A DNA stretch of 41,633 nt from Glaciecola sp964643575 (GCA_964643575.1 CAZXTD010000020.1:1-41633), one strand, 5' to 3'. Counted from the stretch's first letter, positions 22,650 through 33,200 are shown. Program-made: numbers and translations. The notes: generated by a model from the letters alone, not told the origin.

Positions 22650-24830
22650 TTAAACCGAGGTAGGTTTAAACGGCAAGTCTCTGTAGCGTTTGCCAGATGC
22701 CGCAAACACAGCATTGCTCAAGGCAGCAGGGAATGGGCCTAAACCTGGCTCACCAAGGCCGGTAGGCTCGTCACCATTATCGATGAAATGCGATCTTACC
22801 TTGGGCATTTCATTAATGCGCAGTACGGGGTAGTTATGGAAGTTAGTGTTGACGACTGCGCCTTCTCTAAACACCACTTCAGTTCTGAGCGACAATGCGG
22901 TAGACATAACCACAGCGCCTTCCATTTGTGCTCTAGCACTGTCTAGGTTAAGGACTTGGCCGCAGTCTACTGCGCAATCTACTTCTAGTACTTTGATGTT
23001 GTCGCCGTCAACCTCAACCAAAACGGCCATTGCCACATAAGATGCAAAGCTATAATGCACGGCAATACCAATGCCTTGGTTTTTAGGCAATTTGTCGCGC
23101 TGGTTCCATTTTGATTTTTTTGCAGCCATTGCAAGTGCGCCTTTCGAACGTCTTGCTTGCTCTTGCAGTTCCGGCTTTTTGTTATTGTCGTATAAACGGT
23201 TAAGTAAAGTGACCGTATCGGTGTTTAGCTTATGCGCAATTTCGTCTGCCATTGCGCCAAATGCAAAGCCGTAGAATATTGCATATACGGCTCTGTACCA
23301 GCCAATTCGGGTATGGCGTTTTGCTTCACCGGTTTCGGTGCGCATGTTTTCAATACCAAAGGGATGATTAAAAATATCGCCTAAGCTGCGCGCGGGTGCA
23401 CGGTCTACAGAATCGTCAAATAACGACGCTATTGGCATAAATGCAGCACGGTGCAGCCAACCTGTCACGTTGCCACTTTCATCGATTGCGGCTTCAATAT
23501 GTTGGGCGTTAATTGAGTGATAATAGCCTGTGGTTGTGTCTTCTTCACGCGACCAAGTGAGTTGAACAGGCGCCTTAACCGCTTTAGATAAAGCCGCTGC
23601 TTCTTGTACATAGTCGCATTTAAATTTACGACCAAACGCACCGCCAGCCATGGTCACGTGCACTAAAATATCTTTAGGCTCTCGCTCAAGGTATTGCGCC
23701 AATACTTTTTGAATGTCGGCAGGGCTTTGCGTTGCCGCCCATACTTCGCAGCTGTTATCTTGTACCCAAACTACGCTAGCGTTAGGCTCCATGGGCGAGT
23801 GAGATAGGTGCCCGCCAGTGTATGTTGCACTCACCTTGTGTTTAGCATTTGCAAAAGCTTGTCCAATATCACCGCGTTCGGCAGCTTTTTCAGCTGGGGC
23901 TTCTACATTTTTGACTAGCTGAGCTTTGTAAGCATTAGAGTCGTAGGTTTTATTGGGGCCTAAGTCCCACTCTATTTTGAGCTTTTTAACGGCTTGCTGC
24001 GCCGTCCAAGTGTTGTCGGCAACAACGCCAACGCCACCAATCGACCCAAAAGGGACTGCCATTCGTGGTATTTCAACAACAGCTTCAACGCCAGGCATTG
24101 CTAGAGCCGCTGTTTTGTCGAGGCTCTTTAATTTACCTTCAAACACTGGGCAATGCACTATGGCACCGTATTTTAAGCCAGGTACTTTAGTGTCGACCCC
24201 ATAGGTCAAGGTGCCTTTTACAATGTCGCCTTGATTGTGGCGGGCAATGTCTTTACCAATATATTTGTAATCGGGCTTGGTTTTTAATGTGACGCTTTCG
24301 GGCATTGGCATGGTGTTGGCCAACGACGCTAATTCACCATATCCAAGCTTGTCTTTTGTTTTGCGGTTGATAACAAAGTGCGAATTAGCATAGCAGTCTT
24401 TTTCAGGCACTTGCCATGTTTTAGCAGCGGCAGCAATAAGCATTGCTTTAGCCGCAGCGCCGGCTTCACGCATAGGTATATACATGGTGCGAATACTGGC
24501 TGAGCCGCCTGTGCTTTGCGGGCCGTATAATTCTTCGTTGCCGTCGGCTTGCTTAATGCTTACGCGCGACCAGTCGGCCTCAAGCTCGTCTGCCACAGCA
24601 GCAGGTAAAGCGGTGCTAATACCTTGACCCATTTCACAGCGTCCGCAATATAAAAGTGTGTCGCCATTTTCAGCAATATGAATAAATGCATTAGGGTTAA
24701 ACGCCGCCTGCTCGGGCATGCCTATTTTTGCCATCGCCATGTTTGGTACAGCAAAACCCACCCATAAACCGCCGGCGACCGCACCAGTTTGCTTGATAAA
24801 TTTGCGTCTACTCGGATTTTGAACAGTCAT
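22650..24830 (-). CDS. Molybdopterin-binding subunit of a xanthine-oxidase-family hydroxylase (IorB-like)
   Basis: A 726-residue large subunit of a molybdenum hydroxylase related to isoquinoline 1-oxidoreductase and aldehyde dehydrogenases. The start chosen is ATG 24830, preceded by AAGGAGG 6 bp upstream; a start at 24848 would overlap the upstream gene. The N-terminus carries a twin-arginine signal, SRRKFIKQT, then a hydrophobic segment ending PNMAMA, so the folded cofactor-loaded enzyme goes to the periplasm. Cofactor-binding stretches include GRCEMGQG, PQSTGGSASIR and GGAFGRKF, and the catalytic Glu lies in GLGEPGLGP near residue 694. It pairs with the adjacent 2Fe-2S subunit. No FAD subunit is encoded beside it, as usual for this IorAB-type branch, so electrons probably pass to a cytochrome. 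Substrate is unknown; aldehydes or N-heterocycles are typical. Confidence 0.92.
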   Translation of the reverse strand: MTVQNPSRRKFIKQTGAVAGGLWVGFAVPNMAMAKIGMPEQAAFNPNAFIHIAENGDTLLYCGRCEMGQGISTALPAAVADELEADWSRVSIKQADGNEELYGPQSTGGSASIRTMYIPMREAGAAAKAMLIAAAAKTWQVPEKDCYANSHFVINRKTKDKLGYGELASLANTMPMPESVTLKTKPDYKYIGKDIARHNQGDIVKGTLTYGVDTKVPGLKYGAIVHCPVFEGKLKSLDKTAALAMPGVEAVVEIPRMAVPFGSIGGVGVVADNTWTAQQAVKKLKIEWDLGPNKTYDSNAYKAQLVKNVEAPAEKAAERGDIGQAFANAKHKVSATYTGGHLSHSPMEPNASVVWVQDNSCEVWAATQSPADIQKVLAQYLEREPKDILVHVTMAGGAFGRKFKCDYVQEAAALSKAVKAPVQLTWSREEDTTTGYYHSINAQHIEAAIDESGNVTGWLHRAAFMPIASLFDDSVDRAPARSLGDIFNHPFGIENMRTETGEAKRHTRIGWYRAVYAIFYGFAFGAMADEIAHKLNTDTVTLLNRLYDNNKKPELQEQARRSKGALAMAAKKSKWNQRDKLPKNQGIGIAVHYSFASYVAMAVLVEVDGDNIKVLEVDCAVDCGQVLNLDSARAQMEGAVVMSTALSLRTEVVFREGAVVNTNFHNYPVLRINEMPKVRSHFIDNGDEPTGLGEPGLGPFPAALSNAVFAASGKRYRDLPFKPTSV

Positions 24831-24831
24831 C

Positions 24832-25299
24832 TTAAACCTCCTTGCCAAGTTCGAGCGCAGCTTCGGATATGGCTACCTTAATGCGCTGGTAAGTGCCACA
24901 CCGGCAAATGTTACCTTGCATAGCCGTATCGATCTGTTCGGGTGTGGGTTTGGGAGTTTTAGCTAAAAAGCTGGCGGCATTCATTATTTGGCCTGCTTGG
25001 CAGTAACCGCATTGTGGGACTTTGTTTTTAAGCCATGCTTTTTGCAGCGGATGATCGTGGTTTTCGGCTAAGCCTTCGATAGTGGTGATGCTTTTGCCTG
25101 CCACAGCCGAGACTGGCATAACGCACGAACGAATCGCTTCGCCGTCTAGGTGCACCGTACATGCGCCGCAAACAGCCATGCCGCAGCCAAATTTGGTGCC
25201 AGTGAGTTCGAGTTTATCGCGTAAAAACCAAAGCAAAGGCATTGCAGTGTCTACGTCAATGTCGTAGCTTTCGCCATTAATGGTAACCGATTGGGCCAT
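24832..25299 (-). CDS. 2Fe-2S subunit of a xanthine-oxidase-family hydroxylase (IorA-like)
   Basis: A 155-residue small subunit with the two iron-sulfur clusters of the family. The plant-ferredoxin-type cluster has Cys39, Cys44, Cys47 and Cys59 (FGCGMAVCGACTVHLDG). The second cluster has Cys97, Cys100, Cys132 and Cys134 (CGYCQAGQ, GNICRCGTYQRI). It relays electrons from the molybdenum centre. It has no signal peptide and should be exported together with its Tat-tagged partner. AGGA lies upstream of the ATG. It is the first gene of the pair; its stop is one base before the partner's ATG, and the partner's ribosome-binding site lies inside its 3' end, so translation is coupled. Confidence 0.95.
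   Translation of the reverse strand: MAQSVTINGESYDIDVDTAMPLLWFLRDKLELTGTKFGCGMAVCGACTVHLDGEAIRSCVMPVSAVAGKSITTIEGLAENHDHPLQKAWLKNKVPQCGYCQAGQIMNAASFLAKTPKPTPEQIDTAMQGNICRCGTYQRIKVAISEAALELGKEV
24837..24843 (-). promoter_or_regulatory. Strong Shine-Dalgarno that fixes the start of the large hydroxylase subunit
   Basis: Read on the minus strand, AAGGAGG lies 6 bases before the ATG at 24830-24828, inside the last codons of the small-subunit gene. It supports this ATG over the in-frame one at 24848, which lacks such a site. Confidence 0.85.
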
Positions 25300-25610
25300 G
25301 ATAATGTCCTACTGATGTTATGAGTAAAGTATGGCGGTTAAAGCACAAGTATTGCTCACGCCACACTATAAAGGCTGTTTGCGCGTATGCTATCGACACA
25401 AAAAAATGGCATCGGCAACGCATAAATGTATATCGGATGTTAATGGATAGAATAGACAATAGTTGAAGAGGACACAAGCCTATTGTATAAGATGCTTGGT
25501 CTCTAAAAGCTGTGGTTTTGTAAATCTTTGTTGCAAGAAAGCTTAATCATAAGCTGCGTGAGCGCCAGGCGGCTCAATAGTTTATAAAATTGTGAACAAG
25601 CACTAACAGA
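25300..25610. other. Intergenic region, no supported gene
   Basis: This 311-bp region lies upstream of the hydroxylase genes and downstream of the small membrane protein gene. It should carry the promoter of the hydroxylase pair, but I see no convincing -35/-10 pair, operator or hairpin. A short minus-strand frame overlapping the first subunit has no ribosome-binding site and no protein-like features. Confidence 0.6.
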
Positions 25611-25823
25611 TCAATATTCATCTTTGTGCAATGTTAGGCTTATTATACGCCCGCTGCTCATTAAAGACACTACGCTCAAAATCATTACCAATGCGGCTAC
25701 TAAGTCTTTGTTGTGCGGCAAAAAGTAAGCGCCAGCCACTACGCCAATCAAGCAAATAGTCGAAATAATCATGCTCAGAAAATATTGAATGAGTGTGATA
25801 TCGCCTTTGATAATAGAAAACAT
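25611..25823 (-). CDS. Small two-span membrane protein
   Basis: A 70-residue protein with two hydrophobic segments, roughly residues 12-34 and 42-62, joined by a short polar loop (PHNKDL), and a charged tail HKDEY. TGGAG lies 5 bp before the ATG, which supports it as a real gene over the overlapping frame from 25842, whose product is not membrane-like. I do not recognise the family, and it has no operon partner. It is transcribed away from the SOUL-family lipoprotein gene across about 150 bp. Confidence 0.6.
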   Translation of the reverse strand: MFSIIKGDITLIQYFLSMIISTICLIGVVAGAYFLPHNKDLVAALVMILSVVSLMSSGRIISLTLHKDEY

Positions 25824-25916
25824 GAGTGCTCCAGATAAACATTATTTCTTTTTTATCGACATAGCGGCACTGTGCTTTAGGTCAAACTGCGTTTATTGAT
25901 GAAGGTTTTGTAATTT

Positions 25917-25946
25917 TTGGTCGCTTGCTATTGCAGTGCGTATATA
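25917..25946 (+). promoter_or_regulatory. Possible sigma-70 promoter of the SOUL-family gene
   Basis: TTGGTC at 25917-25922 and TATATA at 25941-25946 are separated by 18 bp, and the start point would be about 20 bp before the ATG of the SOUL-family gene. The -35 match is only fair. Confidence 0.35.
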
Positions 25947-25974
25947 CCCTTGAGATAAAAACGAAGGAATACAC

Positions 25975-26604
25975 ATGAAAACACTGTTTGCTGCAGTTTC
26001 ACTTACCCTTTTGGCGGGCTGCTCGGTAGTGGGCAAAAGCGATGTCGAAAATGCGCCTTATACTTTGCTACAGGCAGATAGCGAACAAGCAATAGAATTA
26101 CGCAACTATGAGTCAATGATTTTGGTTTCGACAAGTATGCCAAATGATGGTCAAAATTCTGCATTTAGGAAGTTATTTAAATACATTACAGGTGCCAATG
26201 AAGGAAATACTGAAATTGCGATGACCGCTCCCGTGCTCATGAATGACAAAAGCAGTGAAAAACAAGGGGCAGAAATAGCAATGACAGCGCCGGTATTTAT
26301 GCAAAACACGTCTGAAAAACCCATTATGTCTTTTGTGATGCCAAAAGACTTTACCTTAGCAACAACGCCAAAACCCACTAATGATGATGTTTGGGTGACT
26401 GAGGTAAAAAACTATAAAGTTGCCGCAATTCAGTTTAGCGGTACATTGAGTGATAACAATGTGCAGGAACACACCAAAATACTTGAAAGCTGGATAGCTG
26501 ATAAGGGTTTAGTTGCGGCTGGCCAAGCAGTGGAAGCAGGGTATAACGGCCCTTTAACCTTGCCAATGTTCAGGCGCAACGAAGTCATGATAGAAGTACA
26601 ATAA
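25975..26604 (+). CDS. SOUL heme-binding family lipoprotein
   Basis: A 209-residue protein with a lipoprotein signal: LTLLAGC, acylated Cys16. The rest is one SOUL/HBP domain: it has YTLLQADSEQAIELRNYES, the AFRKLFKYITGANEG helix and the duplicated EIAMTAPV motif, and it ends with the family-type strand LPMFRRNEVMIEV. SOUL proteins bind heme or other tetrapyrroles, though heme binding has not been shown for every bacterial member. An outer- or inner-membrane-anchored periplasmic position is expected. AAGGA lies just before the ATG. It is transcribed alone and converges on the MMPL exporter gene with 30 bp between stops. Confidence 0.9.
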   Translation: MKTLFAAVSLTLLAGCSVVGKSDVENAPYTLLQADSEQAIELRNYESMILVSTSMPNDGQNSAFRKLFKYITGANEGNTEIAMTAPVLMNDKSSEKQGAEIAMTAPVFMQNTSEKPIMSFVMPKDFTLATTPKPTNDDVWVTEVKNYKVAAIQFSGTLSDNNVQEHTKILESWIADKGLVAAGQAVEAGYNGPLTLPMFRRNEVMIEVQ

Positions 26605-26634
26605 ATCTACCAGACTTATTGTAAATAACCGCAA

Positions 26635-28941
26635 CTAAGCCGCTGAACTTGTTTGACTAGGGGCTTTTGCAGAAAGCTTATTCAGCAGTGCTGGTAATAG
26701 CAATAAGTCGACTATTAATGCAATAACAATGATAATGGCAGTCAACGTGCCCATGTCAGAGTTAATCGCAAAGTCTGATAAGGCCAACACCGCAAATCCA
26801 CTCGCCAGCACTAAGGTTGTTATTACCAAAGCATTGCCCACATTTTCAAATGCAAATACGATAGCGTCTTGTGCATTTTTACCTGCATCAATGGCTTTTT
26901 TGTATTTACTTAAAAAGTGTACGGTGTCGTCCACAATTATACCTAAAGTCATGGTGAGTACGACCGACAATGCCATGCTAATTTCAGCTGAAATTAAGGC
27001 CCAAATAGCGAAACCGCAAAGTGCAGGCATAAGGTTGGGGACTAAACTTACCAGACCCAGTTTGGTACTTTTTAGAGCAAACAAAAGTAAGGACGATATC
27101 AATATTAAGGCAACCACCATGCCTAGCAACATGCTTTGCATATTCGCTTTGCCAATATGGGCAAAAATAAGCGGCAAGCTAGCAGCATCTATATCGTAAT
27201 CAGGCCCATTTGTTTGCATCCATTGTTTAGCGCGGTCTTCAAATTGTGTGAAGTCTTTGCTGCCAAGGTTTTTTAAAGTCACCATAACTCGCACAGCCGA
27301 CTTTTGAATATCAATTTGATTGTTGACATCAAGCCCAAAGGGCACAGACATCTCGTATAGTAATAAATACTGGGCCGCTAAGTCTTTTTGCTCTGGCAAG
27401 GTAAAAAATGTAGGGTCATCACCATTCATGTTCATGCTAAGACGTTTAAGCGTATTGGTGTAAGTGAGTACGTGGTCAACTTCTGGCTGCTCTGCCAACC
27501 ATTCACTAAACGCTTCAATTGTGCGTAAATATTTAGGGTCGTTAATCTGGTTTTCGATATTAGTATAAACCGCAAAATCGATATTACTCAGCCCGCTTAA
27601 GCGCTCTTGCTGAAAGTCTGCAGCTTGCCTAAACTCGTTTTCTTTATTGAAATAATTAATGGCAATGTCGTTGAGTTCATTTTTTTGTGCGAGCACTGCG
27701 CTTGCCCCAATAACCACAACGCCTACCAATAAAATTGGCGTGCTGCGGGCTATCGTAAAGTCTGCAGCTTTTTGCCAAAACTTACTTTGTTGTGATTTAT
27801 TGACTGCACTAAAGGCAATGGGCAATTTGCTTAAAATAGCGGGTAATAAGACTAACGAAAACAAACAAGCAATGATTACTCCAATCGCAACAAGATTGCC
27901 AAGGTCGCTCAATATAGGCACCTCAGCAAAGTTAAGCGTTAAAAAACCAATGGCAGTTGTCACGCTGGTCATGATAATGGGTGAGGTGTTTAGCTCAATA
28001 CTCTTGTGAATGGCGCGTTGTTTGTCGTCGCCCTGCTGCATGTAATAGCGCATACCTGATATCACATGCACACTGTCGGCGATGGCCAATGTCATAATGA
28101 TTACCGGCACATTGACGGTCGCAATGCTGATAAACATGCCTAACCAGCCGCCAATTCCCAATGTAGCCACAATGCTGGTGGTGACAATAATTAAGGTGGC
28201 AACGGTTGCCCATGCGCTTCGCATAAGCACGGCAATTAACACGCTAATTAAGACAAACATTGCTGGGAACAGCGTTATGGCATCTTTCATAGCAGCTAAA
28301 AACATCGCGTCGGTCATGATCACAATGCCGCTTAGCTCAAATCGAATGTTGGGGTAAGCTTTTTCATAAGGCGCAATCATCTCGCGCACAAAGGCGCCAA
28401 TTTCACTGATTTCTTTAGTTTGGTCGCCATCAGGCAGCAGCACATTAATATTGATCATGGCGACTTTGCCATCGGGAGATATAAGCTTATGCAGCAAGTC
28501 GGGTTCGTTTAGGCTGACCTTTTTGATTAAGGCAACCCGCTCAGGGTCTAACCAATCTATTTCAAGCAATAAATCTTCAACAACGAGGTCATCATCAAGG
28601 GAGTAGGTGTGCTGAAAATTTGTGATGCTGTCGACTCGGGTAGAAAGCGGAATTTGCCAGCTTGCATCGCTTAATTCTTTAATAAGGGTGAGGTTTTGTT
28701 CGGTAAATAAATCGCCATCTTTAGCAGCTAGCACAATGCTAACGCTTTCATTTTTAGTGAACAGGCTCTGCATTTTTTCGTAAGCGACGCGCTGCGGGTT
28801 ATCAGGCTCAAAAAATACCCTATAGTCGCCTCTAAAATAAAGATTACCCGCGCCAAGAGCTGCCACAAGCATAAAAATGAGGCTAAAAACGATGCACGTT
28901 TTAGGTCGAGCAAAAATGAATGAAATCCAGTTGTAGTTCAC
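26635..28941 (-). CDS. RND-superfamily (MMPL-type) exporter
   Basis: A 768-residue inner-membrane protein with two halves, each with a first span, a large periplasmic loop and a block of five spans. It belongs to the predicted RND exporters of the MMPL group, not to the drug-pump group. The conserved transport-core helices are TLAIADSVHVISGM in the first half and LGIIVDDTVHFLSKYKKA in the second, each with an Asp and a His. Members move lipids, hopanoids or other hydrophobic molecules; the substrate here is unknown. The start is GTG at 28941 with AAGG 6 bp upstream. No adaptor or outer-membrane factor is adjacent. It is the last of four minus-strand genes dominated by RND components, about 130 bp after the vWA protein gene. 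Confidence 0.9.
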   Translation of the reverse strand: MNYNWISFIFARPKTCIVFSLIFMLVAALGAGNLYFRGDYRVFFEPDNPQRVAYEKMQSLFTKNESVSIVLAAKDGDLFTEQNLTLIKELSDASWQIPLSTRVDSITNFQHTYSLDDDLVVEDLLLEIDWLDPERVALIKKVSLNEPDLLHKLISPDGKVAMININVLLPDGDQTKEISEIGAFVREMIAPYEKAYPNIRFELSGIVIMTDAMFLAAMKDAITLFPAMFVLISVLIAVLMRSAWATVATLIIVTTSIVATLGIGGWLGMFISIATVNVPVIIMTLAIADSVHVISGMRYYMQQGDDKQRAIHKSIELNTSPIIMTSVTTAIGFLTLNFAEVPILSDLGNLVAIGVIIACLFSLVLLPAILSKLPIAFSAVNKSQQSKFWQKAADFTIARSTPILLVGVVVIGASAVLAQKNELNDIAINYFNKENEFRQAADFQQERLSGLSNIDFAVYTNIENQINDPKYLRTIEAFSEWLAEQPEVDHVLTYTNTLKRLSMNMNGDDPTFFTLPEQKDLAAQYLLLYEMSVPFGLDVNNQIDIQKSAVRVMVTLKNLGSKDFTQFEDRAKQWMQTNGPDYDIDAASLPLIFAHIGKANMQSMLLGMVVALILISSLLLFALKSTKLGLVSLVPNLMPALCGFAIWALISAEISMALSVVLTMTLGIIVDDTVHFLSKYKKAIDAGKNAQDAIVFAFENVGNALVITTLVLASGFAVLALSDFAINSDMGTLTAIIIVIALIVDLLLLPALLNKLSAKAPSQTSSAA

Positions 28942-29073
28942 AGGAGGCCTTGATGATTGATAAAAACCAAAAATATAGTGTAACTATCGGCAATTATCGC
29001 GGATTTGCAAGCAGTTTTGATGGCTCACAATGTTCAAACTAATCTTGCTGGGGCAAATTTTGGATTTCGCTGC

Positions 29074-30129
29074 TTAATCGACTACCTTAACCGGAAGGTG
29101 AAGATTGCGAACAACTGCAGGCACATCATTATTAGATAATTCCAGCTTAACCGTAAACTCACCGCTTACATTAAAGGTTTTGCTCACAAATGTGCCAAGG
29201 TCATCAAATTGGCCATCGCCATCAAAATCCCAGCGCCAGCTGGTTGTTGGCCCTACATTTTGCTCACTGCCATTTGCAGTCACCTCAAAATATACAGTTT
29301 CACCTACGTACACTTGATTAGGGTAGTCAACGGTCGCGGTTAGCGATTTGTCTGTTTTAAATAGCAGTATTTCGGTGAGCTTTTGGGCGGCTACTTCGAT
29401 TGCTTCTACTGGTGCGTTTGTTCTTCCCTTGCCAATCTGATCAAAGTTAAAGATGGGCCAAACCATTCCGCTGGTTTTAAAGGCAAGCGTAGCGAGTTTG
29501 TTTCTTATGAAAAATGCTTGCGCTCTTGGATTGCGCGGAATTGTCAGTTCATCGCACTGGATTTCAGTACCATTGACGTTTAGTGCACGATTATCACGGT
29601 TAACTGCTATTGCGAGTTCTCCATCGCACCAATTTGAGTAAGGGCCGAAAAAATGAAATTGAGTTCGCCTATTGCTCAAATTGTTGATGAGTTCGTCTGT
29701 GTCAGCATTAAAAAGTGATTTATTGATACCATCGGTAAAAATCAGCACAACGGCATCGTTCAGTTCTGGCGTGCTAGCGAGTGATTCTAGGACCGGCAGG
29801 ATGTTTTCTTTTTCTGAATGGGTAATGCTGGCAGCGAGGTCGCGACTTAGTGTTGAGAGCACTTTTGTCTCTCGGTCTATGATACTGTCTCTAAAGTTAT
29901 AAAATCTAACATTTTGTCTAATATTGCTCCGACTTTGCAGCTTTTCATCAATGGCACCAAGCAAATCGGCAATTGCGCTTTTGGCAGGCTCCATTGATTC
30001 TGTGGAGTCAAAAATAACGTATAGTTGAGGTTTTTCTTCAGCTAAAGAAAGTGTCTGGAACATTGTCAGATATAAAGTAAGGCCTACACATATTGATATA
30101 AAATAGCCCCTTTTGATAATCGACATCAT
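29074..30129 (-). CDS. Secreted vWA-domain protein with C-terminal PKD domain
   Basis: A 351-residue protein with an N-terminal signal segment ending SLAEEKP. A von Willebrand factor A domain follows: the metal-site motif is DSTES at residues 41-45 (a DxTxS variant of DxSxS), and VVLIFTDGINKS supplies the later acidic loop. Residues about 265-345 form a PKD/Ig-like beta domain (WRWDFDGDGQFDDLG, GEFTVKLELSNND). Such proteins bind partners through a metal-dependent site on the cell surface or in the periplasm. AAGGA precedes the ATG; a second ATG follows directly. It lies between two RND-transporter genes on the same strand, so it may share their transcript, 88 bp after the permease stop. Confidence 0.88.
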   Translation of the reverse strand: MMSIIKRGYFISICVGLTLYLTMFQTLSLAEEKPQLYVIFDSTESMEPAKSAIADLLGAIDEKLQSRSNIRQNVRFYNFRDSIIDRETKVLSTLSRDLAASITHSEKENILPVLESLASTPELNDAVVLIFTDGINKSLFNADTDELINNLSNRRTQFHFFGPYSNWCDGELAIAVNRDNRALNVNGTEIQCDELTIPRNPRAQAFFIRNKLATLAFKTSGMVWPIFNFDQIGKGRTNAPVEAIEVAAQKLTEILLFKTDKSLTATVDYPNQVYVGETVYFEVTANGSEQNVGPTTSWRWDFDGDGQFDDLGTFVSKTFNVSGEFTVKLELSNNDVPAVVRNLHLPVKVVD

Positions 30130-30217
30130 GTTTCCTTTTTCATTAAAATAGTGCGAAGTCTTGCCTAGTCCTTCACACGGTATTCCCTATTGCTTCTTCT
30201 TTCAAGATTTTTGAAGT

Positions 30218-33200
30218 TTACCTTGCAGGCTCTTTGATTAATGCTCTAAGCAAAGCTGGCAAAAAACTCAGGCTAAGCAAGGTCGACACCAATATACCGC
30301 AAAGTACAATAATACCCACGCCTCGATAAAGCTCTGTGCCTTCTCCTGGGATCAGTACCAAAGGCGCCAAGCCAAATATGGTTGTCGCGGTCGACATTAA
30401 AATAGGTTTTAGGCGTTTTTCGACTGCCATATGTATAGCCGATTTCGCGTTTTCACCCGAATCCACAAAACGCCGTGTTTGGTCAACAATTAAAATAGGG
30501 TTGTTGACTACAGTACCAAGTAATATCAAAAAGCCTAGCATGGTTATCATATCGAAGGGCTGATATGCGCCTTGTAATCCGATAGCGCTCAAAGCGGTGT
30601 TTACGCCGTTAATCGCAATTAAACCTAATAGCCCGCCCGCCATGCCTAATGGCACTGTAGCAAGTATAAATAGCGGGTAACGCCAATGCGTAAAAATAGC
30701 CACTAGAAGCAAGTAGCAAAGCGCAATAGCAATGATGAAGTTGCTCGACAGCGCTTCTTTTGTGGCTTCAAGTTGGTCGGCAGCGCCGCTTATACTAATA
30801 TTAATGCCTTGTGCAATTGAGCCACTTTGCCACAGCGCCGGCAGCATCTGCTCGCGCACCATTGCTTCGGCGGTTTCAAGCGCGAGTTCTCTAGGTGGAA
30901 TAATATAAACCGTGACGGTGCGGTTGCCGTCTACTCGCCTTACTGAGTTACTATTTTTGCTCGATTTTAAATCGGCCAGGGCATTAAGCGGAAGTACATC
31001 GCCTTGAGGCGTTACAATGGGCGTTGACGCTAAGCCTTCTATGCTCTGATTATTCCCCGCGGTGCTGAACAAAAAGATATCTATTTTGTCGTCGTTTAAG
31101 ATAAATTCGTCAACAAAGGCACCGTCGCTAATGGCGGCTACCGCGTAACCAAAGTCTCGGTTACTCATGCCGATTTCGGCGAGGCGATACCAGCGTGGAT
31201 TTATTTCAATCAACGGTTGTTCTAATATTAGCGAGCCGGGGTCAGAGTTAATTTGTGGGTCAACAAAGGTGTTTTCAGCGGCCTCGTATATAGCATTGGC
31301 TGCGCCGTATAAATCGGTGATATTAGCGCCCGAAATATCAAGAGCAACAGCGCGCGTGCCCCCATCGTTACTCGAAATAATCGACCCTCTTGATGAAAAC
31401 GCTCGCATGCCTTCAAAGCTTCGAAACTTGGTGGTGATTGCCTCCATCATTTCGCCAATATATTCGGGTTCTACCGGCGCACTTAAAAACCAAATTCTGC
31501 CCACCGACACCGACATATTATAGTAGGCAAGTGGTGGCATATCAGTCTCGCCGTTTTCAAAAGCTTCTGCGCTTACTCGCACATAGTCGTCAAAATAAGC
31601 CCGTAGCTCGGCCCCCACTTTTTCCATTTCTGACAGGTTGTAATTGGGTGGCGCAATCATAATCGAAAAGGCTTTAGGCTCTTCGCCCTCGGGCAAGTAT
31701 TCAGCAGCGGGCATAAGCACATATGCGCCGCCTAATATAAAAATAATAAAACCCGCGGTGTATATGCGCGCTTTTTGTTGACTGGCACTAAATACGTCAA
31801 CAATTTTTAACCAGCGACTGGAGAGCGTGATTGATTTATTGCCTGTGTCTTTATTGCTCAAGTTTGCCATTGCCACAGGTACTACCAAAATAGCCACGAG
31901 CATCGATGCAATGATAGCTCCGCAAATGGCAATGGCGATATCTGAATATAGTTGACCGGCTTCTTGTTCGATAAACAAGATTGGCGCAAATACCAACACC
32001 GTTGTTGCAGTTGAAGCTAATACTGCCGGCCATACTTCTTTCACACCTTCTATGGCAGCATCTAGCCTATTTTTACCCTGTTTTTTGCCTGCCAGAATCG
32101 ACTCGAGCACTACAATGGTGTTGTCGACAGTCATGCCAATGGCAAATGCAACCCCTGCCAACGAAATAACGTTTATGGTTCGGCCAAAGGCAAGCAAGGC
32201 TAAAAACGCGGCAATGGTGCATAGCGGGATGCCCATTACACCAATGATGGTGGCGCGCCCAGAGCGTAAAAAGTAAAACATCACGAGCGTAGCAAGCGAT
32301 GCACCTAAGCCTAAGTTTACCCATACATTTTTTAGCGAGCTTTGCACATATTGCACATCGTCACTGAATAACTTTAGGTTAAGCCCGTTTGGCGCTAACA
32401 AGTCTTGATTAAGCTGCTCCACAACAGGTAAGAGGTTTTTCTTAATATCGATAACATTTGAGCCTGCCTCGCGCCGCACCGACATGGTTAAATTACGTTC
32501 GCCGTCGCTGTATGACATACCGCGGGTTTCAAAGTGGTCAAGGCCAATTTCGGCAATATCTTTAAGGTAAGTCACTGCGTTATCGTTTTGCGCAATGATA
32601 AGATTCTCGAGTTCGTCCAATTGGGTAAAGCGACCAATAACGCGCAGCAAATAACGACTTTCGCCGCTCTCAAGGTCGCCTGCGGACGAGTCGCGGTTGC
32701 GAGCGCGTATGGCGTCTCTGACTTGGGTTAAGCTAATACCGCGCTGTGCGAGCCTTCCTGCATCTACTTTTATTTGTATTTGCCTTGATGAGCCACCGCG
32801 TACATCGACTTGCGAAATGCCCGGCACGGTTTCCATGCGAGGGCGAATAAAGTCATCGGCAAAATCGCGGAGCATGTCGACATCAAGTTCCATTGGATTA
32901 CCAGGTAATGGCGACAACCTAAAAAACATAAATGCGTTTGACGAAAACGAGCTTGAAAACAGCCTTGGCTGGTCTACGTTTTCAGGATAAGCCGGCACTT
33001 GGCTTAAGGCGTTACTCACTCTTATAAGCGCTTCGTTAGCGTCAACACCAAAAGGAAACTCCAGCTCAATGCTTGCTGAGCCCATCGACGCAGACGAAAT
33101 CATACGCTTTAAATTAGGTAAACTCCTAAGGTAGCGCTCTTGTTCTATGAGTATTTCTTTTTCGACATCTTGCGGGGTTGCGCCCGGCCATCCAGTTTGC

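Noticed and set aside
25277..25477. Short minus-strand frame upstream of the hydroxylase genes
   Set aside because: No ribosome-binding site, overlap with the 2Fe-2S subunit gene, and a composition unlike a real protein.
25618..25842. Alternative 74-residue frame over the small membrane protein
   Set aside because: It lacks a ribosome-binding site and its product is rich in charged and aromatic residues without structure, whereas the 25611-25823 frame gives two clean membrane spans.
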